Positions 32,518-43,901 of a stretch of 64,000 nucleotides of DNA are shown here, in pieces. This DNA is from Spiroplasma taiwanense CT-1 (GTDB taxonomy: Bacteria > Bacillota_I > Bacilli_A > Mycoplasmatales > Mycoplasmataceae). The DNA lies in assembly GCF_000439435.1 (NCBI RefSeq), contig NC_021846.1, forward strand, positions 930,001-994,000. The letters are read 5' to 3'. Numbering within the stretch: position 1 is the first letter of the stretch; each line of letters starts with the position of its first letter. The position numbers and the translations under genes are program-made. The notes below the pieces were generated by a model that saw only the letters and a list, made by a program, of their open reading frames with translations, was not told where the DNA came from and did no database searches.

Positions 32518-33772
32518 AGTCAACATATTTAGATTTAGTTACGATTACACCATTTTTAACTAATTTTTTATATCTCTCAGCTTCTCTTAAATTTTCTTTA
32601 ATTATAAACCTATCTTTATAATTTACAGAAGCAATAAGTCTTTTAATCTCACTTTTTCTGGTTTTTCTATTTATGACATTTTGTTTTAAATATGCTCTTC
32701 TAATTTTTTCTTCTAAATCTTTTTTCTTTCTTCATTTTTTTAATTCAAGTATTTTCAAATCTTTTGGCAAATTTTCAATTGTTTTTTTAAAAACTTTAAA
32801 TTTAGATTTTTTATGAATTTTTTCTTTTTTGAATTCATTTTTAAATTTAATTTGATTAAATTTTCTATTTTTATTTCTATAGTCATGCTCCTCTTTTGTT
32901 ATTAGTTTTCCATTAATATCATGCCATTTATAAAACTTATCGTTATTGAAATTTAAGTAGAAAAATTGAAATGAAATAACTAATGTTGTAATTCCAATAA
33001 ATGCCATAATAAATGTAAACACTAATAAAGTCATAGAAGTATCCATATTTGATTCATAAATTTTTCCATTAGCACTTAAAGTATAATTATGAATATTTAA
33101 AAACCAATATGGATATCACATTTGACTAGTAAAATGAACATTATTTTTTATAACACCACTAGTTGAATTTCAGACATTTGTTCAAAAATCTGAATTTGGA
33201 TTTGAATAGATGTAATTATAAAAATCAGGTGAAAAAATATCAAATCTAATTTCTCCTCTTATCATTACAAAAATTAAATATGCAAATGGATAGAAACAAG
33301 TAAGGGGTAATGCAAATTTTGAATACTTTCTTTTTGAGTGATAACAGTCACCACAAGAAACTAAAAAATAGCCAATCATAATTGAAGGTATAAGTAAATG
33401 AAGTACAATTGTAGATATTCAATTTGCCTTATTATATGTACCAATTTCATTTGCTGAAGCTAACAAACCAAATCAGAATACAATCATAGTCAATGTTATA
33501 TAGACTGTCATTGCCAATTCAATACCAAATGCAGGTTTTGTATTATAAATTTTTTTCATAAATAGAGCAACTACCAAATAAATTACAACTGCATAATTTG
33601 ATTGAGTTGTAAAATATGCATAATAAATGCTAAATCTTTCCATTAATGGAATACCTAATAAATTTCTTTTTGGAATATAGATTTGTAATAAAAAATCAAA
33701 AATCAAAAAAAATACTAATGCTATTAATACCATTAATTTTATTGAAAACTCTAAATTCTTGTTTATTTTCAA
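32516..33772 (-). CDS. Multi-pass membrane protein, Pr6Pr/DUF1600-like
   Basis: About 418 residues. Six to seven hydrophobic helices lie in the first 300 residues, with the segment YYAYFTTQSNYAVV that resembles the Pr6Pr/FAR-17a-like membrane family. A long, very basic cytoplasmic C-terminal tail (about 130 residues, many KK/RK) follows. The most likely start is TTG at 33772, seven bases behind AGGGTGAG; a GTG three codons upstream is the alternative. A TATAAT lies just upstream, after the ackA terminator. Function unknown. Confidence 0.75.
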
Positions 33773-33813
33773 ATATCTCACCCTAACTCTAATTATTAAG
33801 ATTTATTATATCA

Positions 33814-33846
33814 AAAAAAGTAACCCCAAAAATAGGGTTACTTTTA
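33814..33846 (-). terminator. Terminator of pta-ackA
   Basis: Stem AAAAGTAACCC / GGGTTACTTTT followed by seven T on the minus strand, 34 bp after the ackA stop. Confidence 0.88.
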
Positions 33847-33879
33847 AAAATAGTTTAAATTTTTAAAATAAAAATCTTT

Positions 33880-35073
33880 TTATTTTAAAAATTTAATAGT
33901 TTCTTTACAAATCATTAATTCCTCATTTGTTCTAATTTTGTAAACAGGTATTTTAGATAAAGGTGATGAAATTTCCAAATAATCATCATATTTACTATTA
34001 TTTTTTTGGTCTTCTATTGATAAATTTAATAAGTTACACTTATTTACAACCATTTTTCTTATAATTGATGAATTTTCACCAATTCCTGCTGTAAATACTA
34101 TTGCATCAATTTTCTCATTAATTTGATTTGTAAATTTTACAATAAAATCAGCAACTATTTGAGAATACATTTCCATTGCAAGTTTTGCTCTTTTTTCTCC
34201 CTTATTTGCTTTTTCTGAAATATCTCTCATATCACTTCCTACACCACTTATTCCATGTAATCCTGATTGCTTATTTAATTCATCTGTAATTTCAAAAATA
34301 TCTTTATTCAATTCTTTTCCAACGTATTGAAGAATTGAAGGATCAATATCACCACTTCTTGTTCCCATCATTAAACCTGCTAATGGAGTTAATCCCATTG
34401 TTGTATTATATGATTTTCCATTTTTAATACCGCAAATACTTGCCCCATTACCTAAATGACATACTATTAAATTTAAATTATCTTTATTTTTTGAAAAAAT
34501 TTCTTGTGCCTTTACAGTTATATAATCATAACTAATTCCGTGAAACCCATATTTTCTTACTTTTAAATCTTCAAATCAATTATAGGGTACAGGATACATA
34601 TAACTAATTTCGGGCATTGTTTGGTGGAAAGAAGTATCAAAACAACCTACTAATTTTGCATCACTTAAGTTTTCCTCAAAAGCATTAATTGAGGTAAGCG
34701 CTCCTGGATTATGTAATGGTGCTAATCTAATATTTTCCTCTATTGTTTTTTTAATATCTTTTGTAAGTTCTACTGTATTTACAATGTTTTCACCACCATG
34801 TACAATTCTAAAACCAATGCCTTTAATGTCTTCTGGTTTAGAAATTACTTTTAATTCAGTAAATCTTTTTAAAATTGATTTAACTGCATCTAAATGATTT
34901 TCCATTTTATCTTCATAAGTATTTTTAATTCCATTAAGTTCAATTGTCAATTTTCCATCAACCGAAATTCTTTCTGCTAAACCTTCTACTTGTGAAATTG
35001 GATTTTGCTTATCTTCTATTGAAAAAAGTTTAAATTTTATTGAACTACTACCTGCATTTACAACTAATATCAT
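33880..35073 (-). CDS. ackA: Acetate kinase
   Basis: Makes ATP from acetyl phosphate and ADP. The 397-residue product begins with NAGSSSIKFKLF, has RIVHGGE, HNPGAL and a FDTSFHQTMP motif, and GVGSDMRDI further on. Normal length. The ATG overlaps the pta stop (TAATG), so the two enzymes of acetyl-CoA-to-acetate conversion are made in step. Confidence 0.97.
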
Positions 35074-36056
35074 TATTTCTGTTCCTCACTTGTCATTGCT
35101 GAAAAAATTGTTACTATTGATGTTTGAAAAATATCTTCTAAAGTTGCTCCTCTAGAAAGATCATTTACTGGTTTATTTAAACCCAAAATAAATGGTCCTG
35201 CTGCTTGAAAACCTCCAAGTCTTTGAGCAATTTTATACCCGATATTTCCTGCATTTAAATCAGGAAATACAAATACATCAGGTGATACTTTTGTAATTTT
35301 TGAATTTGGATATTTTTTATCTCTCACGCTCTTATCAAAAGCAGTATCAAATTGCATTTCTCCATCAAACAAAATATTATCATATGTTTTTGAATTTAAA
35401 TTTTTTAATGCATTTTGAACTTTATCTACTGAGGGACCCATTCCACTTCCAATAGATGAGTAGCTTAAAAGTGCCACTTGAACATTTTTTTCATTTAAAT
35501 TTTTTGCAAAACTTGCAGCCATTGATGCAATTTCTGCAAGTTGTTCTGAATTTGGGTCTACATTAAAAGCACAGTCTGTAAATACATAACTTTCACTTTC
35601 TCTTGACATTAAAAATACTGATGACGCAATTGAATAATTTGGATTTGTTTTAATAATTTGTAATGCAGGTCTTAAAGTATCTGCAGTTGTATATTCTAAT
35701 CCACAAACCATTGCATCAGCCAAATTTAACTTCATCATCATTACACCAAAATAATTTCTTTGTTCAATTAATTTTTTTGCATCACTTTCGTTTAATTTTC
35801 CTTTTCGTACTTCCAAAATTTTATCGAGCATTTTTGATTTATCAAAATCACTAATTGAAATTGCTTCAATATTTGAATTTAAATTTTGAGGTATTTCATC
35901 TTTTGAATTAAACAGTAAGATAACTTTGGCTAAATCTTTTTCCACTAACATTTTAGCATTTTCTAAAATCTTCTCTTGTTTTCCTTCAGCAAAAACAATA
36001 GTTATTTTTTTACTTGATTCTTTAATTTTATTTTCTAATTCTTTTATTGTTCACAT
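35073..36056 (-). CDS. pta: Phosphate acetyltransferase
   Basis: Converts acetyl-CoA and phosphate to acetyl phosphate. The 327-residue product has the family segments MVCGLEYTTADTLRPALQII, SYSSIGSG, FPDLNAGNIGYKIAQRL and LGLNKPVNDLSRGA. It starts MWTIKEL with the Trp from TGA, which is why the true start is 35 codons upstream of the first standard-code ATG. It overlaps coaD and ackA by one base each. Confidence 0.96.
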
Positions 36057-36490
36057 TAATTTTTTCCATCCTTTTTATAATTTTCTATTTCTTTTAAAAA
36101 AGTTGATGATACTTTTCTACTTCCTAGATCGGAAATAAAAAAAACAGTTTCTAATTCTGGATATATCAATTTGTTTCCATCATATAATTGTATTTCATAA
36201 TCTAAAGTATCAATATCTCTAATTCCCCTAATTAAATAATTTATATTTCTTTCTTTTGCAAAATCAGCTGTAAGCTGATTTATATTTAAAGCAATCTTTT
36301 TATTGTTGATATTTTTAGTCATTTTTTCAATTAAATCTACTCTTGCTTGCAAATCTGGTTCAAGGTCCTTATTAATATTTTTAGTTACTACAATGATAAT
36401 CTCATCAAAAAGTTTAGATGCTTTTTTTAAAATATTTAAATGACCCTCATGAAAAGGATTAAAGCTCCCTGGATAGATAGCTCTTTTCAT
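36056..36490 (-). CDS. coaD: Phosphopantetheine adenylyltransferase
   Basis: Penultimate enzyme of coenzyme A synthesis. The 144-residue product has the nucleotidyltransferase signature YPGSFNPFHEGHLNIL, with the HxGH motif as HEGH, and the later NYLIRGIRD and SSTFLKE. It heads the coaD-pta-ackA unit, so CoA supply and acetyl-CoA use are linked. The start follows GGAGGAAG. Confidence 0.95.
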   Translation of the reverse strand: MKRAIYPGSFNPFHEGHLNILKKASKLFDEIIIVVTKNINKDLEPDLQARVDLIEKMTKNINNKKIALNINQLTADFAKERNINYLIRGIRDIDTLDYEIQLYDGNKLIYPELETVFFISDLGSRKVSSTFLKEIENYKKDGKN

Positions 36491-36595
36491 ACTTCCTCCT
36501 TTATTGACTATGTATATATTTTATAATTTTTTTATGGAAAAATTTTTTTTATTAAATTTTTTATGTAAAATGATAATGTTTAGGGAGTGATAATA

Positions 36596-37345
36596 ATGAA
36601 AATATTATTAATTGATGTTGGCAATACAACAATTGATTTTAGAATTTGAGATAAAGAAAAAAATAGTATTGAAAAAATAATTAGACCATTAACAAACGAC
36701 CCAACTTTTAAAAGGTCAAATGCATTGAAAAATTATTTTTTTGAAAATAATATTAAATTTAATGAAATTGTATATGTTTCAGTTGTTCCAGAATGAAATG
36801 ATATTTTAAGAGCTTTTGCAGCTAGTATGAAAGTTACAATTTATAATATTAGACAAGATTTTATAATTAATAATTCCTTATTTAAGCTTGACAATATTAG
36901 CTCATTGGGAGCAGATTTTATTGCAAATTTTTATGCTGTTCTTCCAAATAATTCAAAACTTGCTGTAATTTCAATGGGAACTGCTTCAACAATAACTTTA
37001 ATTGAAGATAACTATCTATTAGGTACTATAATTTGTCCAGGTATTGGTTCATCTTTAAAGGGTTTAATATCAAATGCAGCGCTACTTGCTGATTTTGAAT
37101 ATGAAAAATCTGACAAAGAAATTGGAAAAAATACTGTCGATTCAATAAATATTGGGACATATAATAGTCATTACTTAATGCTTAAAGCTATAGTAAGAGA
37201 ACTAAAAGTTAATAACGTTATTTTTACTGGAGGATATAGCAACCTTTTTAAAGAAGAAATTAAAAGAGATAATTTTATCTTTAAAGAGGACTTAATTTTC
37301 AGAGGTTTAATTGCTTTATACAACATCAAAATAGAATCATTATAA
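36596..37345 (+). CDS. coaX: Type III pantothenate kinase
   Basis: First step of CoA synthesis from pantothenate. The 249-residue product has the ASKHA phosphate-binding DVGNTTIDF at the N-terminus, GADFIANF, the ATP-site GTASTITLI and the later CPGIGSSLKGL. The ribosome-binding site is AGGGAGTGAT. It is divergent from coaD, so two CoA genes share one intergenic region of about 105 bp. Confidence 0.93.
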
Positions 37346-37347
37346 AA

Positions 37348-37377
37348 GAAAAAAATGAGTTAAATACTCATTTTTTT
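37348..37377. terminator. Bidirectional terminator between coaX and ldh
   Basis: Stem AAAAAAATGAGT / ACTCATTTTTTT with A and T tracts on both flanks. Confidence 0.88.
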
Positions 37378-37409
37378 CTTTTATATTATATTTAATAAGC
37401 AGTTTTAAA

Positions 37410-38363
37410 CTATTGAATTGCTTCTTTTGCTACACTAAATACCTCTTTTAATTGATTACATGAATTTGTAAGCCCTGCTAATTCTTCTTTTGATAAATTT
37501 CATTCAATAATTTGCTCAATTCCATTTGCTCCTACAATACAAGGAACACTTATATAAAGATCTGAGTTTCCATATTGTCCTGATAAATAAGCTCCAACCA
37601 TTAATGATGATTTTTCATCATTTAAAACTGATTTAACAATTCTTGTTAAACAAGCCCCAATCCCATAAAATGTTGCCCTTTTTTTCTCTATTATTTTATA
37701 TGCCATATGAACAGCTTCAGATTTAACTTCATCTAATTCTTGTTTAGTAATTTTACCCTCATCTAAATATTCTTGAATTGTTTTTCCCATAACAACTGAT
37801 CTACTTCAAATTGCCACTGATGAATCCCCATGTTCTCCTAAAAGATAAGCTTTTACAGATCTTGGATTAACTTTTAATTTTTCTCCCAATAATTTTCTTA
37901 ATCTTGAAGAATCTAAAGTTGTTCCTGAAGAAATAACTTTGGAATTATCAAATCCTGTAACTACTTGATAAACATGTGTAAGTACATCAACAGGATTTGA
38001 TGCAATAACTGTTATTCCATTAAATCCAGAATTTTTTATTTCAGTTGCAATTCCTTTCATTATTCTTGCATTATCTGCAACCATTTCTAATCTAGTTTCT
38101 CCTGGTTTTTGAGGTCTACCCGCTGTTATAACAATAACATCAGCATCCTTACAATCTGAATATTCTCCAACTTTAATACTACTAAATGGATTTGGCAATA
38201 CAGCATGTGCATCAGTTAAATCCATTACATTTCCTTCAGCAACATCTCTAAATACGTCGATTAAAACATAATTTTGTGCTAATCCTTGATTAATAGCTGA
38301 GTATATGAAACTAGTTCCTACAGCTCCACAACCAACTAAAACTACTTTTTTACCGTTAATCAT
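37410..38363 (-). CDS. ldh: L-lactate dehydrogenase
   Basis: Reduces pyruvate to lactate and regenerates NAD. The 317-residue product has the Rossmann segment VGCGAVGTSF, ITAGRPQKPGETR (with Gln before the substrate loop Arg region, as in LDH), ASNPVDVLTHV and the catalytic-histidine motif GEHGDSSVAIW. Normal length. Confidence 0.96.
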
Positions 38364-38470
38364 AATTTTAAATCTCCTATTCTACAAAAAAATATTAACA
38401 CATATATAAAACCAATATTGTTAAAAAAATTCTGCAAAAATTTTTCATAAAAGAAAATTTTTTAAAAAAT

Positions 38471-38494
38471 AAAAAAACACCCATAAATGGGTGT
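38471..38494 (-). terminator. Terminator of rplM-rpsI
   Basis: Stem ACACCCAT / ATGGGTGT followed by seven T on the minus strand. Confidence 0.88.
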
Positions 38495-38509
38495 CATATG
38501 CGCATATGA
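38494..38509. repeat. 16-bp perfect palindrome after rpsI
   Basis: TCATATGCGCATATGA between the rpsI stop and the terminator stem. G/C-containing palindromes are rare in this sequence, so it may extend the terminator fold or be a protein site. Confidence 0.5.
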
Positions 38510-38516
38510 TAATATA

Positions 38517-38921
38517 TTAACGTTTTGAGAATTGTGGTGCTCTACGTGCTCCATAAAGTCCATATTTTTTACGTTCTTTAACACGAGCATCACGAGTTAA
38601 TAAACCTTTTGTTCTTAATTCAGGTTTGTAATCTTTGCTTGCTTCCAATAAAGCTCTTGCAATTCCAAGGCGTGCAGCTCCTGCTTGCCCTGTGAAACCT
38701 CCACCTTTAACAGTTATTTTAATTGAAAAGTCTGCTTTTGTTCCTGTTGCTTCTAAAGGTTGTTCCATATCTTGAACTAAAGTTGCATATGGAAAAAACT
38801 CTAAAGCTGGTTTTCCATTAACAATAATTTCACCTTGTCCTGGAGTTAAAATTACTTGAGCTACTGAAGATTTTCTTCTTCCAGTACCTCTATACATAAC
38901 AGTGTTCTTTTTAGTAGCCAT
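38517..38921 (-). CDS. rpsI: 30S ribosomal protein S9
   Basis: Small-subunit protein with a C-terminal tail reaching the P-site tRNA. The 134-residue product has [34 protein letters not shown] and the terminal RRAPQFSKR. Start overlaps the rplM stop by one base (TAATG). Confidence 0.97.
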   Translation of the reverse strand: MATKKNTVMYRGTGRRKSSVAQVILTPGQGEIIVNGKPALEFFPYATLVQDMEQPLEATGTKADFSIKITVKGGGFTGQAGAARLGIARALLEASKDYKPELRTKGLLTRDARVKERKKYGLYGARRAPQFSKR

Positions 38922-39376
38922 TATTTATTTTCTCCTTTTTTAGTGTTTATTAACAATAATTCTGGATTTTGTGCTTGATGTGGGTGCTCAGCACCTGCAT
39001 AAACATGCAATGCACGATATTGATTTGATCCTTGTACATTTTTTGGCAACATTAATCTAACAGCCCTTTCAATAATTCTTTCAGGGAACAATTTACGTTG
39101 TGTTTGAACGTTTCTTGATTTTAATCCCCCTGGATGCATTGAGTGGTGGTAATAGTTTTTATCAGCTTCTTTTTTTCCTGATAAAACTACTTTTTCTGCA
39201 TTAATTACAATAACATGATCTCCATTATTTATATGTGGAGTGAATGTAGGTTTATGTTTTCCTCTTAAAATGATAGCAATTTCTGTAGATATTCTACCCA
39301 AAGTTGCTCCATTTGCGTCAACTACATATCATTTTTTAGAAATATCTGCTGTTTTAATAAGTGTAGTTTGTTTCAT
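38921..39376 (-). CDS. rplM: 50S ribosomal protein L13
   Basis: Early-assembly 23S rRNA-binding protein. The 151-residue product begins [20 protein letters not shown] with Trp from TGA. It has [32 protein letters not shown] and LPKN. The start is the ATG behind GGAGAAAAA, 25 codons upstream of the first standard-code start. Forms an operon with rpsI. Confidence 0.97.
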
Positions 39377-39427
39377 GTGCTTTTTCTCCTTCGCTTCCGG
39401 GGCTTGTGAGTAAGCAAATATATTATA
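39377..39427 (-). promoter_or_regulatory. Promoter and possible L13 leader of rplM-rpsI
   Basis: Minus-strand TATAAT (39422-39427) followed by a short 5' leader that is G/C-rich for this genome (GCTTACTCACAAGC, CCCCGGAAGC) before the GGAG site. Ribosomal-protein leaders that bind L13 are known in Firmicutes. Match to that family is a guess from composition and position. Confidence 0.45.
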
Positions 39428-39487
39428 CAATATTTTTATTAATATTAGGAAAAATAAAAAAGTAGTTAATTAAAACTACTTTTAAGA

Positions 39488-42400
39488 TTAATCGTTTATT
39501 TTTAAAGCTTCTAGAGGGTTTATTTTTTGAATATTTGCTCATCCTGCTAGAAAACTTAGAGTATATACTCCTAAAATAATCAAAAAGACACTAACTGGTA
39601 TTCATCATACAAATGAAACTGGTAATACTCAAACTGTTGTTAAAGCAAGTAAATCAATTGCTCAAACAAATATAAATCACCCAGTTATGAATCCAATTAT
39701 AAATGTAAATATAATTGGTAATACATACATACCTAAAATTTGTCTTACAATATATTTATTTGAATAACCAAGTATTTTCATTGTTGCAATAAATTCCTTA
39801 TTCTCATAAATAATTAACCCTGTTGTAAGAAGAATAATTGTTATTGAAACAATTAATGCAATTACCATAAACATTATCATAGTCATATTAACAATTTCTG
39901 TAATTTGGCCTAAAATTTGTCTAGTTTTTTCTAAAGGCATCATTGTTGATAATGAACCAATTCCTAAACCTTCAACATATTCACTGATAGTTCCATCATC
40001 TTTATTAGCTGAGTATGTTCCATTTAACCCTCTTGAACTATAATCACCAAATCTTTGAGAAGTTGAAAATCCTTTAGTTAAATCTAGAAATTCTTGATTT
40101 GGTGAATTTTTATAATTAAATACAGGATATAAATTATTAAATAAATCATTAATTTTATTTAATTCTTCTTGATTTTCCCCACTATTTAGTTTTTCAAAAA
40201 AATTATCATAATCAGTAATATTATCTATAATTGTTGGATCACCACCAATTGCACTTTTTAATTCTGGCAATTTTGCTCATTCTTTCATAAAATAGTTTTC
40301 AAAATATCATTTAATAATTTTATCATAGCTCATAATTTTATTTGCATTTTGATTTAAAACTCAACCTTGGGCTTTTCCATATCCCTTTTGAATTCCAACA
40401 ATTTTAAATTTGTTAGAACTATCTTTATTTTGAAAAATATAAGTTTCTCCACCTAAAACACTCTGATGAATTTGAGTAGTATTTGTTGAAGAAGATGCAT
40501 TTGACCCTGATATACTTTTATTTCCATATTTAATTGAATTAACATCTCCAAAAATTGGATTATCAACAAAACTTTTTCCACTACTTGAATAGTAAGTTCT
40601 ACTTGATTGTGATCGATATTCTTCAAAAGCAACTTGATTATTTTTTGAAAAATTATCATCCAAATTCAATACTTCATCATTTTGAATAACTTCATCCTTA
40701 ATAACTTCTAAGTTAATAACATCATCAACTTTATAACCACTTTTTGTTGCAAGCGTCTCATTGATAATTATTGGAATCAAATTATCTTCTTCAATATTAT
40801 TTTCATATAAATTTTGATTTAATTTTTCTCCTGTTTCCGAACGTAAGTCTAATAAATTTGTATCTGGATTTATTCCATAAATTTTTGCACTTTCTAAAAT
40901 TTTTTTTCTATTTTGAAAATTTATATTAAAAAATGTCCCTATTTCTTCTGTATTCGGATCATAAGGTACTAAATTAAATGAAATATTGTATTTTTCATTA
41001 TTTTCGTATGCTGTTTTTATATATTGTTGGACAAAATATGGTGCTCTTGAATATGCTGTTTCTAATATTACAGCCCCTAATCTATTTTGAAATGTTGCTG
41101 TATATCACATTATCAATGCTTGATTTAATTCTAAGACTTTATTTTGATCTTCGATTTCTTCAATTGAAATGTTTTTAATATCAATACCATAAAAATCTAT
41201 TTCCGCCATTTTTGTTTTTTCATTTAATATTGGTTTAAAATTTTGATTTTCTTCTGAAATAAGATCTTCAATATTTCCATTTAATCATAATTTTTTAACT
41301 ATTTCTGTTTTAAACATAGAATCAATTGTTTTTCCAGAATCTCATTTTCAGTCTAATCAATTTTCTTCCTTTTGAGTAAAACTTGGATTAAATTGTAAAG
41401 AAATACCTGATGTATATTTTTTATAAAATCATAATAAGGAATTTGCCAGCTCTTTTTCTGTTTGTACAGATTGTATTTCTGTTTTAAAAAGACCATAATC
41501 AATTCATTGATTTAATAAAGTGGCTAGTCCAATATTATTTATAATATTATCCTCCATATAAACTTTATCTAAATTCTTTAAAAAATCGATTGATAAATTT
41601 TTTCAGTTTAGATAACTCATAACACTTCATGGTTCAGGGCCACCATTGTGTTCTTCTTGATCTCCATAAATATCATATGTATAAAATTGAGAATTAATAT
41701 CTCCATTAATAATTTGATTAATTATTTTTTCCACATCAATTTCAGTAGTTGTTCCATTATTAATGACTGGTGCAGCTGTTTTTCCCGTAACTTTCTTTTC
41801 ACCACTATATGTTTGAACATATTTTTCTTCATTATATCCTCAATCATCGTTTTCAAAATTAAGATTATATGTTCTATAAAATGATAATGGATTTGATGCA
41901 ATTGGTTGAGTATATTCAATTTGGTTTTTGAAATTCAATCCATTAAAAGTTTCTGTCATATTATCTTTTAAAACTTTTGGAGCAACTATTGTTGTTGTAA
42001 GCATAATTGTTCCTAAAAACATTGTTATTGAAACTCCAAATAATTTTCCTAAAGAAGTAGTTAAAAGAGCAGTTCTTAATTTTGAATTAAAATTACCTCT
42101 TGAAAATCCCCTTTTAATAGCTAAACCAAATTTTGAAATACCTCTATCTGCATTTCCTTTTAATAGGTTAAGTGTACTATTTTTAATTGTATAATATGCC
42201 ATTATAATTGCTGTTATTGTTAATATTAATCAAATAGCAATTATTGATACAATTAATGAAATTACTTCAAAAGTAAATCCTGTAAAAGCTATATTAAAGT
42301 ATTTTGAAAAAACACCAACTATTGTACCTCCAATAAAAATTGAAATAATATATCCTAATATAGAACCAATTATAGCAACAATTAAAGGAGCTGCAATAAA

Positions 42401-43612
42401 GTTATTTACAATTTCACGTTTTTTATAACCAAGAGATTTTAAACAACCAATTTGTCTTTTCATATTATCAATTTGTTTTCTTGTTATTAAAATAATTGTA
42501 AATAATGAAATTACTAAAATAATTATTAATAGTAAAGTTGCTGCAATATTGTAAGCATTTATAACTGATTTAAATGTAAGAGTTCTTGAGTGAAATCTAT
42601 AATTTTGATCATCACTTTTAAAAAAGAAAGTAATTTCTTTTTTAATTTTTCCATAATATTTAAAATCAGTATTTAAATTTTCAATTTGCTCTTCTGTAAT
42701 ATTAGATGAATTAAATTTTAATGAGTAATATGTTTCTTTATCAGAATCAGAAGAAACTACAATTACGGAGTTTCTATTATCAAAATTGTAAATATTATCA
42801 TTAGAATAATTTTGCTCATAAAGAGACAATCCAAATAATTGAGGGTCAATATACATTATTGCTTCAGTATCAACATTTGGAATTACAGTTGTGCTATCAA
42901 TTATTGGAGTCACAAAATCAGATGAAGATCCAAATCCTATTACTTTGAATCAATTCATTCCTGAATATTCAGAATTTTCAATATCATAAAAGGATTCTCA
43001 ACTCTCCATTTTTTCTGCAATATTTTTATCACTTTTAACAAGTAATTGATCTCCATATTGATCCTTTTGAACACGAATTATATCCCCAACAGATAATTTA
43101 TTTGCTAATGCAAATGATTCCCCAACAATTATTTCCCTTTTTGATTTTTCTTTTTCAGCTGAAAAATTTTCTCCTTTTGATACAACCAGTTTATCCACTG
43201 CTTTTTTATCATTTTGATTTGTTTTTGCCAAAATTTTAATAACTAAAGAGCTATTCGCCATTTTTATATCAGAAAATGTTCTAGCTTCAGTTCTTGATCA
43301 ATTAAATTTATAATTTTGCGCCATTTTATTTAAAACTCATTGTTGATAAACTTCTTGACTTTCAATATTTAAGTTAAATTCATCAGGTTTTTCAAGTCTC
43401 GTTGTAGTTTGATCAATATCCATAACAACATTTCGAACATTTGAGTTAGTATTTAAGTATTCATAGGCATCAATTACTCTTGTAGAAGTTGAAGAAAGCA
43501 ACGAAGTTATCATTGAAACTAACATTACTAAAGATGATAATCCTATTAATTGAGATGGGCTACGTCAGGCAGTTTTGAATGCATTTTTTAAAAGCAATCT
43601 TATTCCTCTCAT
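39488..43612 (-). CDS. Giant FtsX-type ABC transporter permease
   Basis: A 1374-residue membrane protein in one frame when TGA is Trp. It has an N-terminal transmembrane helix (residues 20-37), a large extracellular part, and a first FtsX block with three helices around residues 355-470 (motif MKRQIGCLKSLGYKKREIV). A short cytoplasmic basic loop, another helix and a second large ectodomain (about residues 540-1130) follow. A C-terminal second FtsX block (MKILGYSNKYIVRQILG) ends in INPLEALK. This is the MacB/LolE-like permease layout. No ATPase partner is adjacent. Ribosome-binding site AGAGGAG. Confidence 0.85.
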
Positions 43613-43701
43613 ATTATTCTCCTCTATTTTTTATAATAATATTTTCCTATAAAATTCAAAAAAAAATTTATATTTGATTTAAAAAAATCTTTCAAAAAAA
43701 A

Positions 43702-43746
43702 AAATCTTATTGCGAATATGTTTTATCCTTTTTAATAAGATATTTT
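43702..43746 (-). terminator. Putative terminator between truA and the FtsX-type gene
   Basis: Stem ATCTTATT / AATAAGAT around a 22-base loop, with a long T tract on the minus strand. Marks the end of the ecf-truA unit or attenuates the permease gene. Confidence 0.55.
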
Positions 43747-43901
43747 TTTCAAGTCAGCTAGTAATTAACTGTTATAATTTAACTTTCCCTTATTTACCAA
43801 TGGTATTATTCAAAAAAGATAAAGCTATAACAAGAATTTACGAATTTGGTGTATATAAGTTCTAAAATAACTGACTTATTATTATAATAAACTATTTTTT
43901 A
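43747..43901. other. Intergenic region truA to permease
   Basis: No gene supported. It contains a minus-strand TTGGTA-18-TATAAC element and, on the plus strand, TGTTATAAT (43773-43778 as -10). A 22-codon plus-strand ORF without a ribosome-binding site is not convincing. Confidence 0.4.

Noticed and set aside
43800-43866. 22-codon plus-strand frame between truA and the permease
   Set aside because: No ribosome-binding site, no similarity and no terminator; chance frame.
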